Positions 37,954-54,995 of a DNA stretch of 64,000 nucleotides are shown here, one piece after another. The stretch is taken from NCBI GenBank assembly GCA_021234535.1, contig CM037838.1, positions 29,923,969 to 29,987,968 of the forward strand, in the 5' to 3' direction. Numbering within the stretch: the stretch's first letter is position 1; the number at the start of each line of letters is the position of its first letter. The stretch is from Stichopus chloronotus. Taxonomy: Eukaryota; Echinodermata; Holothuroidea; Aspidochirotida; Stichopodidae. The notes beneath the pieces are model-generated. The model saw only the letters and a list, made by a program, of their open reading frames with translations, ran no database searches and was not told where the DNA came from. The position numbers and the translations under genes were made by a program.

Positions 37954-40900
37954 CCGCAACCTTAAGAGAAAATATAACCTTGCTTTGAGGTATGTTACAC
38001 ATGTAATTTGGAGTTTGAAGCAAAGAACAACATTCTCTTTCAAACATCTGCTCACTGTATTTTACTTGATGGTAGTCAAGGACCGTTTCTCTATTTTTGC
38101 AATTTGATTCAAATGGCTCACTTTTTGGTGTATCTGATGACAAATTTCAGTTTTTCTTGATTGCAGTAAATAACTCGCTTCTGTAGCTATTCAGTGTGCT
38201 TTGTCAAATAGTTCTTCATCTCTCACATGTTTGGGTATACTCTCGGTATTTTTAATTCCCGAAATTGCTTCTGGGTTTGTAAGCATGTAAGTTTGATATC
38301 TTTCACTGGGAACTTTCGGACGATGGCCCGCGTTGTGGCTTTGAGGTACCCAAGTGTGATCAACGGGCTTCTATTTCCTTTAGACTCTGCATGTAGTTGA
38401 AGGGGACATCATGATCATTTAACGGCTTCTACACGTGTACGCAAAACTCATTAAAGAAAGCACTATCGAAATAAATAGACGGCTCTCCCACTCATAATGA
38501 AAACAACATCTAACGTGTCGTAAAATCTTTCCCGAGGAATGTCATGTAGCTGTTTTATCATGAAAATTCGTGCCACGTGAATAACTGACATTAATTATAT
38601 CATAGATTCATATTTCGTGTGCCGCAACATGGGTTAACGCTTCACCAGAGAATAGGTGACGGTGTCTGCCAAGCTATGGGTTTTGACGTAGCACAGACCA
38701 TGCCCTCTAACTGTCAAGGAACTCCATAAATGTAACAAACTCATGGAAGTTATCATCAAAATAAAAGGACAAAACCCACCTGGACATACGCATAGCCAAA
38801 TCCATGCGCCGATAAAAAGTTTAGGGTGATAAATTTCTTTGGAAATGAATGTTTTAAAGAGTATCTGAAGGGATAGGTAACTACATTTGCGTTTTTTTTT
38901 TTTAATGAAAGGATACCGCATTATTTGGTGGTTTGCGAGATGATTTCCGAAGAGAACAAATCACTATCTCTGGGGAACACTCAACTTTATATGATTGTCA
39001 ATGTTTGACTGAAGTCATGGAATAAAGTTACACCTCTGACAAAAGGACGTGATACATAATCAAGTTGAAGAAAACTATAACACCTTTAATGCGACTTATA
39101 TGTAGCTAAATATTTTCCTATATATCCTACCCCCCCCCTCGATTGCATTGTATTATTGTCAAGGGAAGATGATCGGAGAGCCATCTCGGCCATGCAAGAA
39201 GAAACGGTGCAGAATTAGTCTGAGCATTATTTATCGATGGCGTTGCTGTAGTATTTGGATGTTGGATGCACATTTCCAAGTGTTCATACAACATTAATGA
39301 TTTTTATTTTCAAGTCAACGTATATATTTGTGATTGAATGAGAAATAACACATGATCAAATTTGTTTGAAATGATATTGCTGTGCATTAAGTGAAAACCT
39401 GACAGCAAGTTTCAAAACTTGTTCTTCATTGTTTTCATCGAAGCTGGTTCCATTCGCAACATAAACATGGGTGGTATGCACTCTAAGTGAGTGGGTACGT
39501 ATGTACACGCCAGACTGTTGGGTAAAGAAATATATACAAGTTGGTTAAAAGGTAACCAATTGTTAAGTAACGGTAAATTTAATGGGAGGGTAACATTTTG
39601 GCCAACTTAAGTATATTCTTTTTTTACCCAACGGTTTAGTAGGACACATACGTCACCACCTTGATTAAATGCTTACACCACTGGGTGCATACAATCACGA
39701 CAGAATAACGAACCAGGCAGGAGCCAGGTGGTTATGTTATGACGTATCTGAATTAAGTTTGTTTTCACGGGGTCTACATCATTCACAAACTTCATTTGTC
39801 TTGTTAAATATGACACTTAACGTAAACTTGTACTTAAACACGTAAACTTAAACTTAACTTCTCCACAAGTAGTTCACATATTAAGAAGTCCTAACAGAGG
39901 TAACTTTAGACTGCGACTATGCTAATTTGCAGTAACATAGAAGTAGAACATACGACAAGTCATGTATGACGCAACAGAAACGTTTTGTCAAGTTTAGGAG
40001 GTAAACACGTTTGTTGCAAATTAGGAACGATGCATAACATAAACACTAATTTCTTGCTGTTTAAGAGACGACAGTTTTTTTTCTCACAATAGCAGGTTAA
40101 ATATCTTATTTTGATGAGGAATATTGTAATAACTGCTGCACTGCTTAGCTATTTAAGCTCCATTTTAAGGAATAAACTAAGAGCGCGAAACCATCTCACC
40201 TTCGCTTTGAGAAGTATTTTTCAGGCGTGATATATTTTTTTATAACAAACAAAACCATATACAATGAACAAATATATGAATTTCTGAGTGCATGCGTTAA
40301 ACTCAAACCATTTCCTAAAATAACGCCACTCTTTTATCTTTATGAATGTCAACAGGGAAAAAAAAATTGCTATAACTAAGCCAGTTTCGATTAAAAATAT
40401 TCATCATACAAAGCTAAAGTCATAGGGAGAAAAGTCAGTTTCAATTTTCCGTATGAATATTGCTCATCTGTAAAGGCTTTAGCACCGAGAACACGACTGA
40501 TAAACTAACGGTAGCCAAGCCTAGATGTTGGTATAACATTTAACCTTATCGTGATTTATTACTGGGAATTTGACAACATACGCTGACTTCATTCACAAAT
40601 TAAACATACATGTGTTGTCATTCAGACAAATCGTAGATGTTTTTTCTTAATTTACTGAAACCGCAAACTTGGTTGACGAATTACTAAACTATCTGTCTGC
40701 ATGCAGCCTGAGAGCTCATTCTCAATTCGGAAGGACAGGATTTAGTGCAATACAGAAAGTTTGATAACGTGGAATCCAAATTAGATGAACTTCGCTGTGC
40801 CAGCAACCTTTTTTTCCTTCTCTCAAGTTTTAGTCGTAGGATTTACAGGAAAAATTCCAATTTTCTGAGATAATTAGAGTTTTAATTTAGCTCATTTTTA

Positions 40901-42289
40901 TAGCATTGGCCTGTTTCTTTCAGTTTAACTGATACAAATCAAATCACATGGCTTATGAGGACATTATCTTTAGTAGTATGATCTTATTGCGTTTTGGTGG
41001 ATCAATCAGGCATCTTAAGGACAAATTACTCCACCAGATGAATTAGCCATAAATCTTCTCTCTGTTAGGCCATTTTTGTTGCTCTTCGACCTTTTGTTTC
41101 AAGAAATTCAGAACCTTATTTAGTTTCCTATATTTAAATAAACAGTAACGACCACTGGAAAGAGGAAATTTTCAGTGGAGATTTTTCGGGAAACTTTTTT
41201 AACTTCGTGATTTGCTTGAAGACTTGATGATGAAGTGTCGTCATGGTCAAGAGCTAGGGCAATTAATTGAAAGCTATAAGCTAGAGAGGACTTTGATATT
41301 GTAACTTATCCACAGGAGTGGTGGGAAGCTTAACACTTCCAGGCATTAGTGAAGTATCAAAACCAAGAGCAGCACAGCGTGGGCTAGTCATTGCGAGGAC
41401 TGTTCTTCAAACACTCTGTGTCTTAAAATGAAAAGAGAGGCCTTCTTTAACACCATGGGGTTTCTCCAGGACATAAAAACAACTGTTGTAAATGGGGAGA
41501 AGGAACGGAGAGGACGGGTGGATATAAAAGTAATTGTCATGTATGAGGGTAGGGGGGAAGTAGGATGAAAACCGCTCTCCACTTTAAAGACAAAAGAACG
41601 CTAAATGAGTGTAAATATTTGAACCAATTTCACATCACCTGTATCTTTTCGGGGTATGGGGTAAAGCTTTTAATTGTAGAGAGGCCAGGTACGACCGGAG
41701 TAGCCCATAGCCCTCCCTTCAATTATGCTCACATGACATGCACTGAGCAATACTGTTAACCCCACGGTATTGTATCAAATTATTGCTCACGGCCAGCATT
41801 AACCCTAAGCATCCAAAGACGAAGCCAGAGAAAGAGTAGTACATATCTTGTGAATGGTGGATAACTGACTTGCAAAGCTCATTCACCTTTAACGTAATGG
41901 GTGGCAAGCTGTTGGCAAATTGTTATCTTGCTCAGCGATGCAGACTTCGCCAAGGTTTCGTTGATAACCTACTCTCAAATTTGAATGCATCTAGAGATTA
42001 TTCAAGAAGTGGAAGAACGAAAACTGAAATAGGAGGTTTTATGATTTAACACCGAGTTTTGCTGACGAAATCTTTCACGTTTATAAATGTTACTTCAAAA
42101 GAGCGAGTTTCTTTCAGTAATGTTGCGTTTGATGTCACCATCAAGGCCATACGGAAGCCTTGCTGGTATGCTATACGCTCTAACGCTGTACGCCTGATGA
42201 TACAAGAGATATGTTCATGTAGATATACTCTCCTTCCTCCTTATATTCTGTTAATCGTAGTAAAATATGATAATAATAACATATATTAG
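37954..42289. other. mostly non-coding stretch
   Basis: Includes the foldback element at 39498-39652 and a C-run at 39130-39138. A good acceptor (TTTTTCTTGATTGCAG, ending about 38166) is not followed by a useful open frame. Confidence 0.4.
39498..39652. mobile_element. foldback/MITE-like element, about 155 bp
   Basis: The left arm (ACGTATGT ... CTGTTGGGTAAAGAAATATA ... AAGTTGG ... GGTAAC) and right arm (GTAACATTTTGGCCAACTT ... TATATTCTTTTTTTACCCAA ... ACATACGT) are imperfect inverted repeats of about 60 bp each with a short AT-rich centre. The structure is typical of a tiny non-autonomous element or a hairpin-forming remnant. No target duplication was identified. Confidence 0.65.
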
Positions 42290-42488
42290 GAATAGGTTTA
42301 ATTTGATATTTATAGATTTTAACGATTTGAACCTACCCGAAAACAATATCTTAAAATGCTACCGATGCAACGAACGCCTGGATCTGACTTGGCAAAACTT
42401 TGGTTGTAATATACGTATGAGTTCATTTTTAACACTAACTGTGCAGGGGAACAGATCTGTATTCTACGTATTAGGTATTACTTCATGA
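42290..42488 (+). CDS. candidate exon or ORF, 65 codons
   Basis: After CATATATTAG an open frame runs to TGA. The translation includes FNLIFIDFNDLNLPENN, then KCYRCNERLDLTWQNFGC with four Cys, then LTLTVQGNRSVFY. The alternating hydrophobic pattern and paired Cys suggest an extracellular beta-sandwich (the opening is faintly CUB-like), but this is an impression. The acceptor is weak because the better pyrimidine tract lies 40 bases upstream, with in-frame stops in between. Confidence 0.22.
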
Positions 42489-48294
<5,806 letters not shown>

Positions 48295-48440
48295 GAAGTA
48301 AGTGCATAGTTGACTTGACAAAGGTACGTGAAAATGTTAGAAATTGGAAATTTTCGATCCCCCTGGGATCTTCTTCAGCCAGAACGAAAGTGACTACTGA
48401 GAATAATGAAAAGAGTTAAATCAAGCTTGACAGGGGAGTG

Positions 48441-48815
48441 CTATGGGTCTTTGTGGAAGGTGTAATGGTTCAGTGGTCCTAGGTCCTTGTTGAGTCCATT
48501 GGTGTGCGTCTTAAATTGGAGGATAAATCGGATTTCAGATATTTTTCTTTGTATGTTAGACTTGAACTTGGATGATAACAATAGGCATTTGAGATTAGAC
48601 AAGGAATGAAAGGGGAGATTAAAGTGTTCAGCTACCGGAAATCCTCGGCTATTGTGCCGTATTGACTTCTTATGATTGTTAAACCTTAATCTGAATTTTG
48701 TGCCGGTTTTGGCTACATAAACTCCATTGTCACAACTGTTACAAAATAAAAGGTATACCACATTTTCAGAGTCGCAGTTTAAATGAGAGGCCCGAAAGGA
48801 TGAAAAAAGTTGGGA
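48441..48815 (-). pseudogene. GIY-YIG endonuclease-like domain of the Penelope-like element
   Basis: Open frame down to TAG at 48441-48443. Visible landmarks: NCDSENVVYLLFCNSC (GIY half, with VYLL), NGVYVAKTG (YIG half, Gly replaced by Ala), then FRLRFNNHKK with the conserved Arg and His, and FPVAEHFN, the conserved His/Asn block, followed by GLNKDLGPLNHY at the end. The family nicks DNA for target-primed reverse transcription. The ORF's own ATG at 48761 is not the true start; the frame continues upstream into the linker but is displaced by a frameshift near a T6 run at about 48805. Confidence 0.85.
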
Positions 48816-49228
48816 ATGCTAATCGAGGTGCCGGTGACAATGTGTTTACAGATTTGACATCGGGGTTTCTTGCATGGGGTGTTACCTATGGGGGGATCAA
48901 GTGGGGTACGGAGTTGGGAGGAAGTGAGAAGACCACGGAGATTAGGTGGTTGGCGTAAAGGTAATAAAGGAGGCTGGGTGAAAGCTGTGGGGAGGTGGGG
49001 GTCAGTCCTCAGAGACAAAAAATTGGCCTTGATGGATCTGGTTAGGGGAGGGGTGAGGGGGTGGTAATCTAACGTGAGGGGAATACGGTCGGTAACAGAT
49101 ATGGCTTTGTACTGTAAGAGATCCTCCCGTTTTAAAGCACTGGATTTGTGGATCCCTTCCTTAATAACGTGGAGAGGGTAACCGTTGGAAAGAAAATGTG
49201 TTTTCTCTAGAGCATAGAGCCTAGCCCT
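48779..49228 (-). pseudogene. post-RT linker region of the Penelope-like element
   Basis: An uninterrupted frame of about 149 codons from 49228 to a stop at 48779-48781. It contains HFLSNGYPLHVIKEGI, a Pro/Leu-rich stretch ending LRGLLTSSQLRTP, and the cysteine motif CKKPRCQICKH, all characteristic of the region between the reverse transcriptase and GIY-YIG domains. It terminates by a frameshift relative to the endonuclease frame within or beside a T6 homopolymer. Divergence otherwise looks modest, suggesting a fairly recent insertion. Confidence 0.85.
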
Positions 49229-50212
49229 TAGAGCCTAGAGCACTGAATACAAACGTTCATATACGTTTGGCGGTTACTTTCCTTCAATCATGTGATTGAT
49301 CTGGGGGTTACAGGAAGCCAATAAAAACAATAACTATAATGTATTTTTTTAACTTGCCATAGCTTGTTTCCCTCACTGTATTTCTGTTTCATATGTATCG
49401 ATATATATAATCGGCCTTGGCATTCAATAAAACGATCTGGTAGATAGATAGTTTTAACGCCTTAAACACCTAGATTTTCACACAATTACGACAGTAAGAA
49501 ATGTCATTTCTATTTTGACCAGGGAGCTGAGCAGTACTCACTGTTTTGATGGAGGTTACCTCCCACAAACGGTTACCAGAATCTAATAAAGTCTGCAGGA
49601 CATGTATGTTTTTACTCGATATTTTTCTCTCTATCTGTTTGGTAAAACGTAGATAAAAATTTTCGATTTTACGAACGTATCTAACGATAAGCAACTTACT
49701 ACGTGACCTTGAGAAGCAATTTGAGGGGTTACGGTACTTAATTTGCAAAGGAAGATATAAGTAAGGAAACAACAGAAGAAAAATAATATGACTGAGCTAT
49801 ACTCATTGAAGAGCAACGATTGTTGTGAATGACTGCATGGACCTTTTCTTTAGTCCTATAAAAAAAACTCTGAATTCATCAAATGTGAAAAAAATAATAA
49901 CACTTAAATTTTATACAATATTACAGTTTTAGGTATTAAGAATATCGGACCGACAAAGTATTAATCCGTGATGCTAACAGACACTCAATTTTGTCGTTTG
50001 GTTTTGTTTATAAGTTTAACCAAACATGATCTATCATACGACTTCATTGCGTTGGTTTTATGTAAATTTACTGAATTACGAAATTTTAATTGACAGCTGA
50101 TAAATGCCTTGTTTCTGGTCATGAGACCCTCCCTCGTTTAGTTTAGCCCATCAATTTATAGTGGTTGTGGGAGTTCTAAAGAAAATAGGTGTATCTGCAT
50201 AGTGTGGGGGTT
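49229..50212. other. non-coding stretch between two mobile elements
   Basis: A minus-strand open frame at 49470-49772 shows an acceptor-like tract and a GTGAGT near 49545, but the exon call would be weak. AATAAA occurs near 49425. Nothing else is recognised. Confidence 0.35.
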
Positions 50213-51945
50213 TGTTACAACCGATAACGTAATAATTGACCCATAATGTAACACGAACTGTTAATGTAGAAAAAGTTATACCAATAATGTAGTAATCGAC
50301 AACATTACCCTATAATGCAGTGACGAATAACCTGTAAGTTTATAACTGTAGTAATGTAACTTAAAATGTAATACGAATTGAAACTTAAGATAACTTCATA
50401 ACCATTTAAAGTTCTGAAAGAAAGTCACTTTTTTGCATGGGACGAGCATAAATAATCAAATAACAACGCCTGAAAATGTATCTGCATTACTTGTGCACGG
50501 GCACAAGCCGATACCAGTAATAGTACGTTGTGTTTTTTTTTTCTCGAGTGAAATAATAAATTTAAGCATGTTGTGACCGTTTATAATGTGTTATTGTAAC
50601 AATTAACTTAGCAATCATCTTCTCCCTACAAACCACACATGGGTTGTTGGCACAACTAGTTCTTGTTTGATTTTCTAACAACAAAAAACGTATAAATGAA
50701 TACAACTCAGGATTATGGGAATTTTACCACCAAAATGAATGATTACCAAAACAATTGATGTAGACAAGTCAAACAGACTCAGAGTTGGAGAGGTCCACTG
50801 GTTTAGTCAGAGGAGGTAAAATTTCTCAAGTATGCATGTACGGGAAATAGGTTCACTGTTGCGTATATCCCCCAAGGCCTACCGTATAACCCCTGTAAAA
50901 TTTTAAATTGAACCAAATATAACTAACTTTTCATATTTTATTTTAAAATAATTTTAAAGACTGTCTTCAAAGGAAGTCCTGAAACTTTACAAGGAAAATT
51001 TATTTTCACTATTCGGATTCGTTCGTAACATTTTTTGAACTGTTCAGGAATCGAAAAAAGTAGCCTTTTTCTGTCGAATTTTCCATCTTTCTATTCGGTT
51101 TGATACCAACATGAAAGGCAATATATATATATATATATGATTTTATATTGCAGAAGTAAAGTAGAGTGGTAATTACGTTAGAAAGAAAGCTGACTATTCT
51201 GCTAAACTTTTTCGTTGTGGTTATTCCCTAGGACGTTCGTCACACTCACCGTAGGCCCTACTATAGTTCTGTTGAAATTGAAATCATTCGGAAAGTTAGG
51301 ATTTTTTATGTACTTTAGAAAAAAATAATGCAATTGTACTTAATGGCATTTTTACAACTGCAAGAGTTTAGTCAGTATTCGATGCTTTTGAAAAACACAG
51401 AAATACCAATAGAGCCTACAGATACTAAGGGAGGGGCGTAATTTTAGTATATGATCGTAAGTCACCTTGGATTAAATTCCATGTCAATTACATGTCAGTT
51501 AACTTATCACAACGCGCTAATGAGTAATTACGATGAAATATTCGGGAATACTTCCGTGATTATTTTAACGCTTACCACTGAAAATGACGAGAGGTCAGCT
51601 TAAAAGCCAAAGCAATTGTTGCATATTTGATTTCAAGGAGTATGTGGCATTATCACTGACTTTGGTTGAATCCTCTCTATTACGATCTATAGTTGTTTCG
51701 GTATATTTTGGCTGCTTCAGCTTCTACATAAAGCTATCTGTATTTTTTCACCACGTTGTCGGTCACTATATATTAATGGTAAACTTTTACACTACATTAA
51801 CAGTTTGAGTTACATTATCTTTTAATTTTTACCACACCATCGGTTCGTGTTACATTTTCAGTTAATTTTATTTAATTATTTTATTTGGCCCCTGTTACAT
51901 TATTGGTTAATCTTTCACTTCATTATCGGTTCGTTTTACAATGCT
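50213..51945. mobile_element. putative foldback-type element with inverted tandem-repeat arms
   Basis: The left arm (50213-50395) repeats ACCGATAATGTA / AATAATGTAACACGAAC-type units; the right arm (about 51755-51945) carries the reverse complements (GTTCGTGTTACATT, TTATTGGTTAATC, ATCGGTTCG). The unit is roughly 40 bp and degenerate. Inverted arrays of subterminal repeats at both ends are typical of foldback or some MuDR-like DNA transposons. The 1.35-kb centre has no recognisable transposase; the 74-codon frame at 51584-51808 lies against the right arm and shows no domain. Confidence 0.55.
51119..51138. repeat. short (TA)n tract
   Basis: About ten TA units inside the putative foldback element. 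Confidence 0.9.
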
Positions 51946-52492
51946 AAATTAAACAACGTTAAATTATGGTTTATAACAGAGTTAACTAAAAACCTACCCT
52001 TAATTGAGTAAATAGAAAATGGTGAAACATTACTTTAAATTTGAGGACCACGCACAGGGTCCTCCATCAGTTTTTACAAACGTCGAAGGATGCATATCTA
52101 TTTGTCTGGTTATATGACTCTTCAAATTTTCTTCTCAAACTGCAGGACTAAGGCATAATAAAGTATTGAGATAAATATTCTACTAGCCATGACTTTTTTT
52201 GACACGTTTCCTAAACTCACTCCCTTCTCTCCACCCGCGCGCCCCGTCACCCGCCTCCTCCCTTCTGCGTTGTCTTCTTTGTTTGCTCTTCCTTCTTAAA
52301 ACAATAGCAGCAGATACATCAGGGGGAAGAGCCTTTGTTTCAAGTGAAGATCCCACCTTTTGACTGTTTTACTTTTTCTTCTCTTTTGTGTATACGTTGG
52401 GGGTTTTTGTTGTAGAAGGTTGAGTGTTAGGAGTCGCATGCATGAATCGCTTGAACGCATGAGCGTGTGTACTAAGTACTTTGTGTATACAG
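51946..52492. other. non-coding stretch
   Basis: AT-rich at the left; a C/T-rich patch lies at about 52215-52290. No gene is seen. Confidence 0.4.
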
Positions 52493-52716
52493 GCCAACTG
52501 CTAGTGACAAATCTGCCGACTCGCATCGACCAATACGTTACATTAAATTGCGGAAGTGACGTAACGAATTCTGGGGGCTCGATTCACTTTGAGAGGCGAA
52601 GGGACGATCTGTTGCCTTTAATACATGTATACATATATACAAGCTATACTGTAACGAAAAAAAAAATGGTATTTTGTGCATTGTCAAGGTTGATACTAAG
52701 TTGTGGACCCTATTAG
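52493..52716 (+). CDS. candidate exon with faint Ig-like look
   Basis: The frame is open from 52360; TTTGTGTATACAG ending at 52492 is a plausible acceptor (phase 1). The following translation includes QLLVTNLPTRIDQYVTLNCG and then GGSIHFERRRDD, an arrangement (hydrophobic-T-L-x-C, about 12 residues, hydrophobic-x-aromatic) like the B and C strands of an immunoglobulin domain, though the usual Trp is Phe. The second Cys expected downstream is not clearly placed before the frame decays into TATA-rich sequence near 52620. Possibly a pseudo-exon. Confidence 0.18.
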
Positions 52717-54169
52717 CGTTTTATTTTAGTGAAGTCATTGTTAAATTAGGAGGAGGGGGTATTAATATCACTACATTAACGTTCCTTACACCTTATGAAA
52801 CAAAAAAATGAATTTCTTGGTTGATTATGGACATTTCATGTGGCTCACCGCTTTTACACTAGCTTCATTCACGCAGTCATTTAAATAAAAGCGTTCATGA
52901 TTAAAAGTTCTTTTTGGTAACAAAGAGAAATGAAAGGAATTTTATTTGTCAGAGAAGCCATCTCACGCTTGCGGTAGCGTTGTTTAAATTAATGAGAGGT
53001 TCAAGGTAACGACCTTTTTTAATAGAGTCCTCATAATTGTTATCATGCACGACCTCAAATTTCAACAGCAAATCATAACTCAGATACCGGTAAGTCTATT
53101 GATCTAAACCTGTCCTGTGATAATTATGTAGTTTACAAAATACAGGAGTTACGGCGATTCGCAATCTCACTTCACCTATGACGGAAGGAAAAGACTGCAC
53201 TCCGTTTTCGGGTGGTTTAAGTACAGTAAAAGATCTCAAGTAGTATTTGCCGCCCTTTTTGAGTTCTGACACTGTTATAAGTTATTTGTCGTTTACTGAA
53301 GTTTATTTACTGCCTTCCCCTTTTTTCAACCTAATAGCTTCGGAAGGAGAGTTAAAGACACTCAGGTTGACAGACCATTGTAGTATACTGAAATAGCTGG
53401 CATGCCTCCGTGGCTGTCGCTGAATTATTGACTTTCGTGTAGGTGAGTTACACCGACGATTGACGTTGTAATGGTTGTCGTGCAGACGGTCGGTTAAACG
53501 TTAAATCAAAGGGGCAAACTACTAAAAAGCGGCAAATAAAGGTACAGTGTATTCTGCGGGAAGAGGCATGCACCTAATTACTGTCATATGTAGAAACGAC
53601 AAAATTTACAATTAACGATGCTTTCACAGTTGTTTGAAATGTTTACTACTGTGCCCATTATAATTGCTGTCGGGTAGGTAGCAAGACTCGTATATCGAGA
53701 CGAAACCGAAAACCGAAAATACAAAGAAAAAGAAGAAGAAAAGTAAGGGAATGTTTTTTTCTCGCATGTCTGAATCTCAAGACAAAATAAAAAAAAAATA
53801 CTCTTGATTTGCCGATAAGGTGCACTGATGGCAGTGGTGAAAAGTACTTCTTATTACAAGCCACATCTTCGTACGCAGTGTTTACTAGGAGGCACCTCTT
53901 TTTTTTTGAGGGGGGTCCAGAGTAACGTCAGAATGTATACACTCGTCTACTCTCGACTGCATTCGTCTACACTCGTTTATCTTGAAATTAATCATTACGT
54001 CTGACGCAGCTTCGTGAGGGGGTTGTGTGTGTTGCTAACCATTTATCATATACATATGTATACATGGTCATGAATAACTTTTACTGTAGGCGTCATTAAC
54101 GTTTACCCCCAGCAGAGTAATGCAGTTTACTACAGTCAAGTAAACTTAGAATGTTTCGGGTGATTTGCA

Positions 54170-54233
<64 letters not shown>

Positions 54234-54875
54234 AATTACATATTACAAAATATAAATTTTATCTCGGGAAGTAGTTTTCTCGATTTACATATAGGCAAAT
54301 TTCGAAAGTGCAAAACTAATTCCTGAATTTAGTGATAAAAACAACTGGAATGTAAAGATATCTTTTAATTATGTGATGACACCAATTAAATCACCGTAGT
54401 TTCTTTGTACTCCTGAGTACATTACTCATCTCCGCACTGGTTGTTTTTTTATGGATTTATTTAATATCTGTGTATTTGTTTCAAGGATCGGGTTCGAATA
54501 TCATGAATGCATGCAAAAGCTTTTATTATTATTTAAGTAAGTAATGCAAACAACTCCATATTGTGATATCATTTCTCATTCTCAAATTTCAAAAATTTTA
54601 TACAACGAGGGCATTAACGTCAGTATTTTACATGCTACGTACATTTTATTCCTTCTTGTTCCTTCCTTTTGTACGTGGAGGGCTGTTACGATTCCATCGT
54701 ATTTAGACATCAAAAATATGTCCAAATCATTTCTTCTTCAAGTTTTGTTTTATATTTTGACTTTTGACCTTCTGCATAGTTCGTGTTACCTTAATAATTA
54801 AAATCAAAATGTTAAAAACATTTGTCCCTTTATTTCTAATGTATTTACTTAACCTCGAATTGACTCTCGTGACAG
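52717..54875. other. non-coding stretch
   Basis: Contains the (TA)n tract at 54172-54229 and A/T homopolymers near 53785 and 53898. No gene is seen. Confidence 0.45.
54172..54229. repeat. (TA)n microsatellite, about 28 units
   Basis: Uninterrupted TA dinucleotides following TTTGCAGCA. Confidence 0.98.
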
Positions 54876-54995
54876 GTTGGCAAAGACGAAAAAGAGGATG
54901 AAAAACTTAGGATTAAGAAGACAAAGAAAAAGGAGGAACCCTTGATACTCTGCAGAAAGTACCTCTTAAGTTCTTTATTTTATGATGAAGTTTGA
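54876..54995 (+). CDS. candidate terminal exon, Lys/Glu-rich
   Basis: GACTCTCGTGACAG precedes 39 open codons and TGA in phase 0. The translation begins VGKDEKEDEKLRIKKTKKKE and then changes to a hydrophobic tail with ILCRKYLLSSLFYDEV. Part of the charged composition results from a purine-rich tract, so coding status is doubtful. No family is recognised. Confidence 0.22.
   Translation, partial: VGKDEKEDEKLRIKKTKKKEEPLILCRKYLLSSLFYDEV

Noticed and set aside
48698..49067. Plus-strand ORFs over the Penelope-like element
   Set aside because: They are antisense shadows of the linker and GIY-YIG frames.
49470..49772. 100-codon minus-strand ORF with acceptor-like tract and GTGAGT
   Set aside because: The exon that would result lacks recognisable features and the pyrimidine tract is interrupted; not stronger than chance.
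54475..54510. GGGTTCGAATATC, resembling a tRNA B box
   Set aside because: No A box or cloverleaf can be placed upstream; the surrounding sequence is T-rich.
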